In this document: positions 15,810-24,652 of the stretch, in pieces | Numbering within the stretch: the stretch's first letter is position 1 | Layout of the letters: the number at the start of each line of letters is the position of its first letter | Origin: Chloroflexota bacterium | GTDB lineage: Bacteria; Chloroflexota; Anaerolineae; Aggregatilineales; Phototrophicaceae | DNA: 64,000 nucleotides | Assembly: GCA_011523735.1 (NCBI GenBank) | Contig: WTGB01000058.1 | Coordinates: 1-64,000 of the forward strand | Direction: 5' to 3' | Translations under genes and position numbers: made by a program | Notes under the pieces: generated by a model | Told to the model about the DNA's origin: nothing | Databases searched by the model: none | What the model saw: the letters and a program-made list of their open reading frames with translations, nothing else

Positions 15810-16697
15810 ATGTCACGCAAATGGCTGATCGACAACCAGGGTCTGTTCTTCATGGCGCCGGCCATGATCCTGTTCGTTGTCTTCGTCTTGTATCCCATCT
15901 TCTACATCTTCAACGCCAGCATGTACGACTGGGATGGCATCAATGAAGCCATCTATGTCGGCGCACAGAATTACATCGAGATGTTCACCGATGACCGCAC
16001 CTTTGGCCTTTCGATCCGCAATTCGATCTACTGGACCTTCCTGACGATCTTCCCGCAGATGTTCCTGGGCTTCATCCTGGCCTACATCCTGACATCGGGA
16101 ATCCCATTCCAGAATGTCTTCCGCATCATCTTTTTCATGCCCGCCATCGTTTCGCCGGTCGTGCTAGGCATCATCTGGCAGCGCATTTACGCGCCCTTCG
16201 GTGGCTTGCTGGCTGATCTCGCCTGGACGACCGGCGCGCGCTTTTTGATGCAGCCCTATCTCTCTGACCCCAAGATCGCCATCTTTTCCACCATATTCGT
16301 CAACGTCTGGCAGTGGACCGGCTTCTCGATGCTGATGTATGTGGCTGGCTTGCAAGGCTTATCCCAAGAAGTATTGAGCGCGGCCGAAGTGGATGGCGCC
16401 GGCACGCGGCAGCGTATCCAGCACATCATCCTGCCCATGCTGCGGCACGTGCATCTGACGCTGATTCTGCTCGGCGTCATCGGCACCTTGCAGACCTTCG
16501 CCCTCGTTTACATGCTCACAAGGGGCGGTCCCAATCACGCCACCGAAATGCTGCCGACATGGATCTTCCAAAAAGCCTTCCCATTGCAGAGCATGGGATA
16601 TGCCTCGGCGCTGGCGGTGGTATTGCTGGTTATCGCTTTGAGCGCAAGCATTTTTCAAGTGCGCGTGCTGGGCTCGCGTTTCACGATTGGCAATTGA
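15810..16697 (+). CDS. Sugar ABC transporter permease 1 (MalF type)
   Basis: Start at ATG 15810 gives 295 residues beginning MSRKWLIDNQGLFFMAPAMI. The frame is open farther upstream, but that part is translated from repeats. Six membrane segments are visible, from FFMAPAMILFVVFVLYPIFYI to ALAVVLLVIALSASIFQV. The EAA loop that docks on the ATPase is LSAAEVDGAGTRQRIQHIILP. It forms the channel with the second permease at 16713. No ATPase gene is in this cluster, so a shared MsmX-like ATPase encoded elsewhere must be assumed. Confidence 0.9.
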   Translation: MSRKWLIDNQGLFFMAPAMILFVVFVLYPIFYIFNASMYDWDGINEAIYVGAQNYIEMFTDDRTFGLSIRNSIYWTFLTIFPQMFLGFILAYILTSGIPFQNVFRIIFFMPAIVSPVVLGIIWQRIYAPFGGLLADLAWTTGARFLMQPYLSDPKIAIFSTIFVNVWQWTGFSMLMYVAGLQGLSQEVLSAAEVDGAGTRQRIQHIILPMLRHVHLTLILLGVIGTLQTFALVYMLTRGGPNHATEMLPTWIFQKAFPLQSMGYASALAVVLLVIALSASIFQVRVLGSRFTIGN

Positions 16698-16712
16698 GCG
16701 CTAGAGTTCACG

Positions 16713-17570
16713 ATGAGAAGTAGAGTATCCATAGGCCTCAGAAAACCGCCTCACATTGGCAAGACGCTGGCATTCATTTTCGTCGCCGTCCTGGCGCTGA
16801 TCTGGCTGGTCCCGATCATCATGATGCTGGTGGTGTCATTCATGCCGCCGGATCAACGGGCGCCGCGCTTCGGCGGTCTGCTCATCAGCGGCGTAAGCGT
16901 GCAGAATTATGTGACCGTCTTCGAAGATGCGGAGATAGTCAAGCATTTCATCAACAGCGTCGCCGTGACGATCCCGTCTGTATTTCTCGTCGTGCTGATC
17001 AGTTCGCTGGCGGCCTTTGCCTTGGCGCGCCTGAAATTCTTCGCTCGCGATCTATGGTTCTACTTGCTAATCATGACGCTCATGCTGCCGATCCCGACGC
17101 TGGTAGTGCCCATATTTCAGATTAACAAGGCGCTGGGCTTGAACGACAGTTATCTCGGGTTGATCCTGCCATATACCGCGTTGGGCGTGCCTTTTGCCAT
17201 TGTCATCTTGCGCAGCTTCTTCGCCGGCTTCCTGCGCGAGATCGAGGAGGCGGCGATACTCGATGGCTGCAGTCCTTTTGGCATCTACTGGCGGATCATG
17301 ATGCCGGTGAGCTGGCCCGCGGTGGCGGTGGTCATCATCTGGCAATTTATGACCTCCTGGAACGAGTTCATCCTGGCGCTGGTCACGATGAGCTCGATCG
17401 AGGTCAAGCCCTTGACGCTGGTGCCGCTGGTCTACAGCGGGCAATTCATGATGCGCCCGGGACCCATGTTCGCCATCTTGACGCTGATTACGCTGCCTGT
17501 CATCCTCGTGTATTATTTGATGCAGCGCTTCATGGTCAGCGGTTTGACCGCCGGCGCAGTGAGGGGTTAG
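16713..17570 (+). CDS. Sugar ABC transporter permease 2 (MalG type)
   Basis: 285 residues, starting 15 bp after the first permease. The first membrane segment is TLAFIFVAVLALIWLVPIIM. The EAA motif is EEAAILDGCSPFGIYWRIMM and is followed by a WNEFILAL segment typical of MalG-like proteins (usually WN.F..AL). The C-terminus YYLMQRFMVSGLTAGAVRG is the family hallmark. It pairs with the 15810-16697 permease to import a carbohydrate. Repeat R1 lies in the 76 bp between this gene and the kinase. Confidence 0.92.
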   Translation: MRSRVSIGLRKPPHIGKTLAFIFVAVLALIWLVPIIMMLVVSFMPPDQRAPRFGGLLISGVSVQNYVTVFEDAEIVKHFINSVAVTIPSVFLVVLISSLAAFALARLKFFARDLWFYLLIMTLMLPIPTLVVPIFQINKALGLNDSYLGLILPYTALGVPFAIVILRSFFAGFLREIEEAAILDGCSPFGIYWRIMMPVSWPAVAVVIIWQFMTSWNEFILALVTMSSIEVKPLTLVPLVYSGQFMMRPGPMFAILTLITLPVILVYYLMQRFMVSGLTAGAVRG

Positions 17571-17596
17571 GACGTGTTGAAGCCCCTCCCTCTTCA

Positions 17597-17623
17597 TGGG
17601 ATGCCCGCCATAGAGATGGCGGG
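17597..17623. repeat. Hairpin repeat R1, copy 2
   Basis: Identical over 27 bp to 1451-1477. The stem is CCCGCCAT (17604-17611) and ATGGCGGG (17616-17623) with loop AGAG. It sits between the permease stop and the kinase start, about 24 bp before the GTG. Confidence 0.85.
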
Positions 17624-17646
17624 AAGGACTTCGGGTGGGGGTTTAC

Positions 17647-19161
17647 GTGAGTTTGATGGGCATTGATGTCGGCACGACCGGCTGCAAGGTGGTGGCATTT
17701 GCCGAGACGGGCGCTGTGCTGGCGGGCGCCGGGCGCGAATACCCGCTGATCAGTCCGCAGCCCGGCTGGTACGAGCTGGACCCGGAGCGGGTTTGGCGCG
17801 ATGTCTGCGATTGCCTGCGGGAGGTGAACGCGCGAATCGGGCATGATCCGGTCAGCGCCCTCGCTATCTCCTCCCAGGGCGAAGCGATGACGCCGATAGC
17901 GCGCGACGGCCGTATCCTAGCCAATAGCCCCATCAGTTCCGATACGCGCAATCGGCTGCAGACCGCCGAGATGGAAGCCGCCTTGGGCGCGGAATATATC
18001 TACGCGCTGACGGGCCAGCCTATGGGCACGATCTACACATTGCCGAAAGTGCTCTGGTGGCGGGATCATGCGCCGGAGATCCTCGAACAGACTTGGAAAT
18101 ATCTCTGTTACGTCGATTTTGTCGCCTACCGGCTGGGGCTGGAGCCGGCCATCGACTACAGCATGGCGGCGCGGACGCTGGCATTCGATGTGCGCAAACT
18201 CGATTGGTCGGACGAACTGCTGGCGGCAGGCAGCGTCCGGCGGGATCAACTGGCGCGCCCGGTGCCGAGCGGCACAGTCATCGGCGAGATTCCGCCCAAA
18301 TTGGCGGCCGACCTCGGCTTTACCGAGGGGAATGTCAAAGTCGTGACCGGCGGGCACGATCAACCGGCGGGCGCATTGGGCGCTGGTGTACTGCAACCGG
18401 GGCGCGCCATGTTGGCCATCGGTACGACCGAAGCGCTGGTCGCCGTCACCGATGAGCCGCGGCTGGAAATGCTGGATTACCACGTTTCCTGCTATCCGCA
18501 TGCCGCGCCCGGATTATTCATCGCCTTGAGCGGCAATCAGACCGGCGGACGCCTGTTGCGTTGGTATCGCGATGAATTGGCGGGGACCGAACGCCAAATC
18601 GCCGCTGCGGAGGACCGGGATGTTTACGATGTGATCGTCGAGCAGATAAACGATGCCCCGGGCCGCTTGCTGCTGCTGCCTTATTTCGTCGGCAGCGGCA
18701 CTTTTTTTGATGACCCCATCGCCACCGGCGCCTTGATCGGCATGAATTTCGATACGAAACGGGCCGATATCGTCAGAGCCATCCTCGAGGGCTTGACTTA
18801 CGAGCAGGCGCTCGGCATCAAGGGGTTAAACGAGATCGACGTGCCGATCAAAGCACTGACGGCTATTGGCGGTGGCGCCCGCTCGGAATGCTGGATGCAG
18901 ATCAAAGCCGATATCACGGATCTGCCCGTCACGATCATACACACTTCGGAAGCGGCTAGTTTGGGTGTGGCGATGTTGGCCGGCTGGGCAACCGACGTCT
19001 ACAGCAGCCTGGAAGAAGCGGCGGCGCTGCTGATAAAACCCCGCAAAACCTTCGAGCCCCGCGTCGAACGCAAGGCGCACTACCAGCGGCAACTGAGCAT
19101 TTACAGCGACCTGTATCATGCCCTGCGACCGATATATCAGGCGCTGGCGGCTGATGGATGA
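17647..19161 (+). CDS. FGGY-family carbohydrate kinase (xylulokinase-like)
   Basis: About 504 residues from GTG 17647; ATG 17656 is an alternative. The N-terminal ATPase motif is LMGIDVGTTGCKVVAF, followed by ISSQGEAMTPI (sugar-binding region), GGHDQPAGALGAG and IGTTEAL. The C-terminal domain has AIGGGARSECWMQIKADI and EAASLGVAMLAG, the adenosine-binding stretch. This is the full FGGY fold, which phosphorylates ketoses or polyols with ATP. Placed last in the cluster after a class II aldolase and sugar importer, it most likely phosphorylates the imported sugar or its isomer. L-fuculose, L-xylulose and similar sugars are possible, and the sequence does not decide. Confidence 0.9.
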   Translation: MSLMGIDVGTTGCKVVAFAETGAVLAGAGREYPLISPQPGWYELDPERVWRDVCDCLREVNARIGHDPVSALAISSQGEAMTPIARDGRILANSPISSDTRNRLQTAEMEAALGAEYIYALTGQPMGTIYTLPKVLWWRDHAPEILEQTWKYLCYVDFVAYRLGLEPAIDYSMAARTLAFDVRKLDWSDELLAAGSVRRDQLARPVPSGTVIGEIPPKLAADLGFTEGNVKVVTGGHDQPAGALGAGVLQPGRAMLAIGTTEALVAVTDEPRLEMLDYHVSCYPHAAPGLFIALSGNQTGGRLLRWYRDELAGTERQIAAAEDRDVYDVIVEQINDAPGRLLLLPYFVGSGTFFDDPIATGALIGMNFDTKRADIVRAILEGLTYEQALGIKGLNEIDVPIKALTAIGGGARSECWMQIKADITDLPVTIIHTSEAASLGVAMLAGWATDVYSSLEEAAALLIKPRKTFEPRVERKAHYQRQLSIYSDLYHALRPIYQALAADG

Positions 19162-19185
19162 TGGAAAAACGGTCCGCGAGATTCC

Positions 19186-19824
19186 CTAGTCGCCGCTTTC
19201 GAGCCGGCGCCGGCGCTCTTCGATCTGCGCTAGCACATTGTTGGTGACTTTGGGGACTTCTTTTTCTTTTTCCTTCAGACGCGAGATATCCGGCTGCACG
19301 ACATCATCAGCGCTGATGACGACATCCTGGTCCTTGAATTCGATAGCACCTGCGGGATTGCTCTCCAGCGCTCCCTTCATCTGGCTGACTTTTTCTTCGC
19401 GTTCCTCTGTTTCCTCTGTTTGAGGGGAGTCTTCTGCTGGCGGCGCTTCAGGCACGATCTCGGATTTCCCGCTGGCTTCACTTCTGTCGACTTTGCTGGT
19501 TTTTTGCCGCCTTCTCGCTTTCCGTTCGGATGAACCCGCCATATCGTTCAAAGCCTCGCCGACTTTCATGGTGGTCTCGACGGCTTTTTTGCTGCGGCGG
19601 AAGCGGCTAAAGAGACCGCGCGCTTGCTCTTCGACTTCGTCCGCGGTCGGCGCCGGCGCATCGCTGAGCGCCCAACGATAGCCGATGTATATTCCCCCGC
19701 CAACGATCAAGAAGGGCAGAATAGTCTGGATCAATTGCACCAAGGTGCTCATAACAGCCAGCGCGGCTAGCGTCGCCAAAACGACGATGACCAACTTTAT
19801 GACCTTCTCCCTGTTCAGATCCAT
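19186..19824 (-). CDS. Hypothetical membrane-anchored protein with charged tail
   Basis: 212 residues. Residues 8-50 contain one or two hydrophobic segments (LVIVVLATLAALAVMSTLV and TILPFLIVGGGIYIGYRWAL) separated by a short polar stretch. The rest is highly charged and probably disordered or coiled: EVEEQARGLFSRFRRSKKAV, then Glu/Lys/Ser-rich sequence, a conserved-looking EFKDQDVVISADDV and a C-terminal IEERRRRLESGD. I recognise no family. It is convergent with the kinase gene, 24 bp apart, and divergent from the glycosidase-like gene at 19958. Confidence 0.7.
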   Translation of the reverse strand: MDLNREKVIKLVIVVLATLAALAVMSTLVQLIQTILPFLIVGGGIYIGYRWALSDAPAPTADEVEEQARGLFSRFRRSKKAVETTMKVGEALNDMAGSSERKARRRQKTSKVDRSEASGKSEIVPEAPPAEDSPQTEETEEREEKVSQMKGALESNPAGAIEFKDQDVVISADDVVQPDISRLKEKEKEVPKVTNNVLAQIEERRRRLESGD

Positions 19825-19890
19825 GACCGCGGCTCCCGAATCGCGCTAAATTGCCAGCGCCGCCTCCATATCTGGAAGTGGCAAGCAACA

Positions 19891-19896
19891 TATAAT
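19891..19896 (+). promoter_or_regulatory. Possible -10 box (TATAAT) for the glycosidase-like gene
   Basis: An exact TATAAT, 61 bases before the chosen ATG at 19958. No convincing -35 box is seen 16-18 bases upstream. Confidence 0.4.
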
Positions 19897-19957
19897 GTAT
19901 TATACGCGATTTGACACCATTTGGATTGTCCGCAGGTTTGCGGCGCGGCGCGAGACC

Positions 19958-21874
19958 ATGAGTTCAAAACAAGCGATGTCTTCTAATAAGGTCATCTCCC
20001 ACGCCTTCGTCCTGCCGGACCGCAACTTCTATGAGTGGTTGGCGGTCTTGCGCCCCTACCTCGCAAAGTTCGAGCGCGTGGCGGTCGTGCGGTCGCCGGC
20101 TGGCAATAACCTCAACCGCTTCAGAAATGTCACGGCAGTCGATGCGCCGCTCACCTGGTGGCAGGATTCCGCCTTGACCCACATTCGCCGAATCTATCCG
20201 TCGGTCGTCATGGTCGATGTGATCGATGTCAGCGAGCCCCAAGAGCTTGCGCCGATTATCAGTCGGCGCGTCGAGAATGATGATCGCTATGGCGAACGGG
20301 ACTCCGAGCCGCAGCATATCTTCCATCGCTTCGTGCTCGAATGGATGACGAGCGCCCGTCCCTTTGCCGTGCTCGATCGCTTCAATGCCGACCCGGAACA
20401 GGGCGATTTGCGCCGGAGCCTCGACCTGTTGACGCATGCCAATGCCGATGTAATCTGTGGCGCCCCTGGCACGGTCATCACGGCCGGCGAAAGCATTCAA
20501 GTCGAATCGATCATAGACGGTCAGCGCTTTATAACCACTTATGAGGGTCTAAAAGAAGGCCTCATCTCGGTCGGGGATGACCTTGCTCTGGGGCAGGCGC
20601 TGGCGAAGGCGACCGGCGACCGCCTGTCCATCACCGTGCAGAATCCGCCCAACGGCCTGAGCCTGCTCGGCTGGGACAACTTGATGAATCCGCGCGATTA
20701 CATATACATTCCGCAGTTTCGCGCCCGTCCCCTGGTGGATGGCTTAAACGTCCGGAGGCTGCCAAGCGTCTATGCCAGCATCGCCGGCCGGGTCTACAGT
20801 TGGCACCTGCTGGAGCCGCAAGAGCACCATGGACGCGCCATCGAGAAGATTGGCGCCCAGGGCAGTTGGCTCAAGGTCAGTTCGATCACCGGCGTCGAAG
20901 GGTATGCGGCCGCTTGGTATCTGCAAGCCACCACACTGGCGGAGGGCGTCGAGGCTCTTCCCGGTCTTAATCCGGTCGGCGTCAACCTGGATATCTATCA
21001 TCCGCTGGGCAAGCCAGCACCAGCGCGTCTCGGCGCTATTGGCTGGGTGCGCTTCGGCTACAACGTCTCGAACGGGCGCGGCTCGGAGGACATCAATGCC
21101 GCCTTGGCGCGTTACCTGCCGCAGATTGAAGCCTACCGCGATGCTGGTTACCGCGTCGTTCTGGCGACCAGCCATCAGACTTACGGCGAGGGCAAAAGCG
21201 AATTCTGGCCCTGGTCACAGATGACCGATGCCAAGTGGGCTCTGCTGCGGCGACGTTTTGCCCAGATGATGAGCGAAATTGCGAGGCAGTGGGCGGGGCG
21301 GGACTTGATTGGCGCCTGGCAAATCTGGAATGAGCCGGATTCGCTCAGCGGCGTGGCGTCGGTATCGATGAGCGCGCGCCATTATGGCGAGATGTTCGCC
21401 GAGATCCATCGCGCGATTCGCAGTGTAGATAGCGATGTTCAGATCATCACCGCCGGCTTCAACAGCGGTCCCCTCGGCGGCAGCGCCTATGCCCGCGAGA
21501 TGCTGGATGTATTGCCGGAGGACGTTGTCCCGGATGGCATTGCTTTTCATCCCTATGGGCGCGGGGTTAACGGGCATCCCTATTATTCCATGTTCGGCCA
21601 CATTGACGAATCAGTCTGGGCTTACAGCGCTGTATTGCCGGAAAAGCCGCTCTGGATCACGGAATTTGGCGTTTTGGATCGACCTAATGATTCGGCGGGT
21701 CAGATCGCCCGCTACGCCATAGATATGATTCGTTACTTGAAGACACAGTATCCCGGCAAAATTGCGGCGCTCGTCTGGTACGCCTGGGCGCAAGGGATGC
21801 ACAATGGTTACGGCATCGTTGATCAAGCGGGCAGACCTCGTTCGCCGCTTACCGAGCGCTTCCTTTCCGCCTGA
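19958..21874 (+). CDS. Three-part protein: unknown N-terminal domain, SH3-like segment, clan-A glycoside-hydrolase-like barrel
   Basis: Start taken at ATG 19958 (638 residues), because upstream codons overlap a TATAAT box. Residues 1-260 (VISHAFVLPDRNFYEWLAVL..., VRSPAGNNLNRF) have no family I recognise. Residues 262-330 (LNVRRLPSVYASIAGRVYSW...YAAAWYLQA) look like a bacterial SH3 domain. Residues 340-638 form a TIM-barrel glycosidase-like domain: IWNEPDS (E459) at the acid/base position and LWITEFGV (E569) at the nucleophile position, 110 residues apart as in clan GH-A enzymes, with IAFHPYGRG between. No signal peptide or membrane segment is seen, odd for an SH3-glycosidase combination. Substrate unknown. 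Confidence 0.75.
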   Translation: MSSKQAMSSNKVISHAFVLPDRNFYEWLAVLRPYLAKFERVAVVRSPAGNNLNRFRNVTAVDAPLTWWQDSALTHIRRIYPSVVMVDVIDVSEPQELAPIISRRVENDDRYGERDSEPQHIFHRFVLEWMTSARPFAVLDRFNADPEQGDLRRSLDLLTHANADVICGAPGTVITAGESIQVESIIDGQRFITTYEGLKEGLISVGDDLALGQALAKATGDRLSITVQNPPNGLSLLGWDNLMNPRDYIYIPQFRARPLVDGLNVRRLPSVYASIAGRVYSWHLLEPQEHHGRAIEKIGAQGSWLKVSSITGVEGYAAAWYLQATTLAEGVEALPGLNPVGVNLDIYHPLGKPAPARLGAIGWVRFGYNVSNGRGSEDINAALARYLPQIEAYRDAGYRVVLATSHQTYGEGKSEFWPWSQMTDAKWALLRRRFAQMMSEIARQWAGRDLIGAWQIWNEPDSLSGVASVSMSARHYGEMFAEIHRAIRSVDSDVQIITAGFNSGPLGGSAYAREMLDVLPEDVVPDGIAFHPYGRGVNGHPYYSMFGHIDESVWAYSAVLPEKPLWITEFGVLDRPNDSAGQIARYAIDMIRYLKTQYPGKIAALVWYAWAQGMHNGYGIVDQAGRPRSPLTERFLSA

Positions 21875-21949
21875 TCGTGTTCATTAAATAAGAGACACAA
21901 AGCGCACAGAAATCCAAAAAAATTTGTGTACTTTGTATCTTGAGGGACA

Positions 21950-21984
21950 GTGTCGGCGGGCTGTGTCCACGCGCCCTACGCGAC
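21950..21984 (+). repeat. Dispersed repeat R2, copy 1
   Basis: Starts GTGTCGGCGGGCTGTGTCCA and continues through CGCGCCCTACGCGAC. The first 28 bases are identical to 22558-22585, and it is close to the complement of 37144-37175. Confidence 0.8.
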
Positions 21985-22557
21985 CGACGGCCTGGTGGGT
22001 ATCTGCGCGAGCGACGGTCAGTGTCTACGCGACCCGCCGAGGCGCGGGAAGTCGATTTTCGGCAATCTCGAAAAACTGTGAACATTTGTTCTTCTCTTCT
22101 GCTCAAAATGATGATACACTACCCCTATGGATCAATTATCGCAGGCTCTCAATCTCGCCCCCCAGCCGATGCCCTCCACCGATTCCCGCCTTCAGCGCCG
22201 CAGGCTAGGGGCTATCCGCCCCGAAAACACTGTCTGTATCCATACAGTGTCGCTGCGTTTGCGGGATTTAGCGGGACAACCAGGGACAGTTCAGAGGCAG
22301 CTCAGGGGCAAAACCGGTCTTTATGCCGGCGGTCGCGCCGCTGCCCCTGCAAACCCAATTCATACCGACAGCCGCCTGCCTTTTGTCCGTTTCGGCCGCA
22401 AAACCGCGTCTATTGTCCGAAAAATATTTTTCATTGGCCGCAACGGACAAAGTCGGACAATTAACAAACCGAACACAAACGTTCGGCGGGAGCGGCTTCA
22501 TTCTGACGACCTGATAACTTCGCTGGCAAATAAAAACTCTATGCCGACGGCTTAGTG

Positions 22558-22591
22558 GTGTCGGCGGGCTGTGTCCACGCGCCCTGCGCGG
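22558..22591 (+). repeat. Dispersed repeat R2, copy 2
   Basis: Matches copy 1 over the first 28 bases and differs afterwards by single bases (CTGCGCGG against CTACGCGA). It ends about 130 bp before the TPR gene. Confidence 0.8.
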
Positions 22592-22720
22592 CTCTCGCTG
22601 TACTCGATGCTAAGCAATAACTTGAAGCGATTGCCTTGCCCTGCTTTACCAAGTATTTGCGTCGGCGCTGGCGGACGAAGTAACATATGAGCAAGAAATC
22701 GTGGCGAAAGTAAAACCATC

Positions 22721-24505
22721 ATGTTCAAGCGGTTTACAGGTTTAACGCTAGTTCTGCTCTTGCTCACCGGCACTGCGACTCTCGTTTGGAGCCAAGCCGA
22801 ATGCGACTTTAGCTATTCGAATTATGCCCGCGCGGTTCAGCTGCATGATATGGGTGATTATGCCCGGGCGCTGCGCCACTACGAATGCGCTCGGCTGGAA
22901 GATCCTGACAGCGCGATCATTCCACTCCTGATCGAGAATCTGCACGAGGACAGCGCAAACGCTGGCAGCGCCTGGTCAAGCCGGAGCGAAAGGGCGCAGA
23001 AACCAATTTGCAGTCCCGATCTCGATCACTGGCTCCTCGGCAAGCAGGCTTATGATCATGGTGACAGTAACCAGGCGGAGATTCACTTGCAGTGTATTCT
23101 GCTCGGGGATCCGACAGATGGTGCGGCGCTTTACCTCATGGGCAGCATCCACATCAATCGCGGCGATACGCATACCGCGCAGCACTATTTCGACCGAGCG
23201 GAGGCGGCGCGCAGAGCGGCAAGCGAATCGCCGACTGATGTGCAAGCTCTGGCGCAAACCGAAGAACTTGAGCCGCCGCCCGGGTTCGAGATGCCGGACT
23301 GGCTGACGCCGTATGAGATTGCCCCGGATACGCGGGTGACGGCGCAGGTCCAGCCCATTGTGCTATTCAGCGAGCGGTCGCGGCTGCTTTTACAGACCGA
23401 GCGCTCACTCATCATCGCCGATGACGAATCGCTGACCTATTGGCAGCGCCTGCGGAAACTATACATTGAGCAGATCAGGCTTGTCATCGCCACTGGCGAG
23501 ATGACCGTGACCCTGTATCAACGTCAGGTCTTTGCCATGTCTCGTGAGGCGAGAATCACGTTCAGCGCTGCGGACCGGCTGGCGGAGGCGCGCGAGCAAG
23601 CTCGGCTGGCGGCTCGACAAGGCGATCTGGACGAGGCGATTAAATGGATGCTTCGAGTAGCGTCTGCGCCTGGCGTGACAGCTGATGACTACGCTTACCT
23701 CGCCTCCTTGTACAGTACGCAGGGTGATATGGCGGCGGCGGCGCTTGCATTATCCGCGGCGCTGGAACTGGAACCGGCGCGCCTGGATATTCGCTGTAAT
23801 CTAGGCAGAGTGTATTCTTCGTTGGGTGATTACGCGAAAGCATTTACACAATTCTACACGGTGATATCGAAAGACATCGGCGCTATTTGCCCCAAGGAAA
23901 ATGACCGCGCCTTGAACCGCTCATTGAACGCCACTGCCTCCGTTGTACCGGCTCCGGCGCCACAAGCATCGCTGGCACAGGCGACATTCGAGCGCGGCTT
24001 GGCTATGCTGAACGATCGCAAGCTCTTTGCGGCGGCAAATACTTTTATGGAGGCGCTGGCGATCGATCCAGACCATCATGAGGCGCGCTGTCAATTTGGC
24101 ATCGTCTTGAACGAATGGTCGAATTACGGTTGGGCGCTGGCGAACTTCGACCGGATATTGGCGGACGACCCGCGGAATGATTGCGCGCGCCAAAACCGCA
24201 AGGTCGCCATCCTCGATATGCTGGCCATGTACATTCCGCTTACGGTGGATGACTTCTTCTACCGTGCGCGCACATTCGCGCAAGTCGAGGAATGGGAGTT
24301 GGCGCGGGATGCCTTCCACCGCGGACTTGAGCTAGATCCGACGCGGACTGACGCGCGCTGCGAATTGGGCATGATCTATGCGCAACTGGGGGATGAGCGC
24401 GCTGCCTTGGAGCAATTCGACCGCGTCTTGGCGCAGCACGTTGTCGATTCCTGCGCCTGGTCGAATCGCGATGCCTTGATGAAGCGCCTGCGCGACGAAA
24501 GGTAG
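22721..24505 (+). CDS. Secreted or membrane-anchored TPR-repeat protein
   Basis: 594 residues with a signal peptide MFKRFTGLTLVLLLLTGTA ending near WSQA. Tetratricopeptide-like units are visible from residue 25 (YARAVQLHDMGDYARALRHY), at about 105-150 (LLGKQAYDHGDSNQAEIHLQ, LYLMGSIHINRGDTHTAQHY) and in the second half (ARQGDLDEAIKWMLRVASAP; LGRVYSSLGDYAKAFTQFY; FERGLAMLNDRKLFAAANTF; LGMIYAQLGDERAALEQFD). Several units end with ARC or CARQN, giving paired Cys between repeats (ARCQFG, DCARQN, ARCELG, SCAWSN) that could form disulfides outside the cell. It probably serves as a protein-binding scaffold. Partner unknown. Confidence 0.8.
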   Translation: MFKRFTGLTLVLLLLTGTATLVWSQAECDFSYSNYARAVQLHDMGDYARALRHYECARLEDPDSAIIPLLIENLHEDSANAGSAWSSRSERAQKPICSPDLDHWLLGKQAYDHGDSNQAEIHLQCILLGDPTDGAALYLMGSIHINRGDTHTAQHYFDRAEAARRAASESPTDVQALAQTEELEPPPGFEMPDWLTPYEIAPDTRVTAQVQPIVLFSERSRLLLQTERSLIIADDESLTYWQRLRKLYIEQIRLVIATGEMTVTLYQRQVFAMSREARITFSAADRLAEAREQARLAARQGDLDEAIKWMLRVASAPGVTADDYAYLASLYSTQGDMAAAALALSAALELEPARLDIRCNLGRVYSSLGDYAKAFTQFYTVISKDIGAICPKENDRALNRSLNATASVVPAPAPQASLAQATFERGLAMLNDRKLFAAANTFMEALAIDPDHHEARCQFGIVLNEWSNYGWALANFDRILADDPRNDCARQNRKVAILDMLAMYIPLTVDDFFYRARTFAQVEEWELARDAFHRGLELDPTRTDARCELGMIYAQLGDERAALEQFDRVLAQHVVDSCAWSNRDALMKRLRDER

Positions 24506-24604
24506 CGCCGAACCGGGCGGCATAGTTGTCGTTATACATCGGCAAGGAATCCGTTACCTGATCTTTAGCATTGCCGCCTAGCCTAGGATCGAAGCGAAAT
24601 GTAT

Positions 24605-24634
24605 GAGAGCATCAATCGTATGCTCTCTTTTGTT
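24605..24634 (+). terminator. Terminator or attenuator between the TPR and NHL genes
   Basis: GAGAGCAT (24605-24612) and ATGCTCTC (24620-24627) form a perfect 8-bp stem followed by TTTTGTT. It ends only about 20 bases before the ATG at 24653 and 100 bases after the TPR stop. Confidence 0.75.
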
Positions 24635-24652
24635 ATCTCGAGGAGGTTGAGC

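Larger units (their letters stand above)
21875..22720. repeat. Repeat-rich intergenic region of about 850 bp
   Basis: No convincing gene. It holds R2 copies at 21950-21984 and 22558-22591 and a partial one near 22020-22034. A palindrome lies at 22227-22250 (ACACTGT/ACAGTGT). A longer inverted repeat pairs 22382-22397 with 22436-22451 (16 bp, one mismatch), and ATTGTCCG (22412-22419) is repeated inverted as CGGACAAT (22455-22462). A frame at 22127-22555 (opening MDQLSQALNLAPQPM) has weak codon character and is left as doubtful. Confidence 0.65.

Noticed and set aside
22127-22555. 142-codon plus-strand frame opening MDQLSQALNLAPQPM
   Set aside because: No Shine-Dalgarno, mixed codon use, and it runs across inverted repeats and into repeat R2, so it is more likely non-coding.
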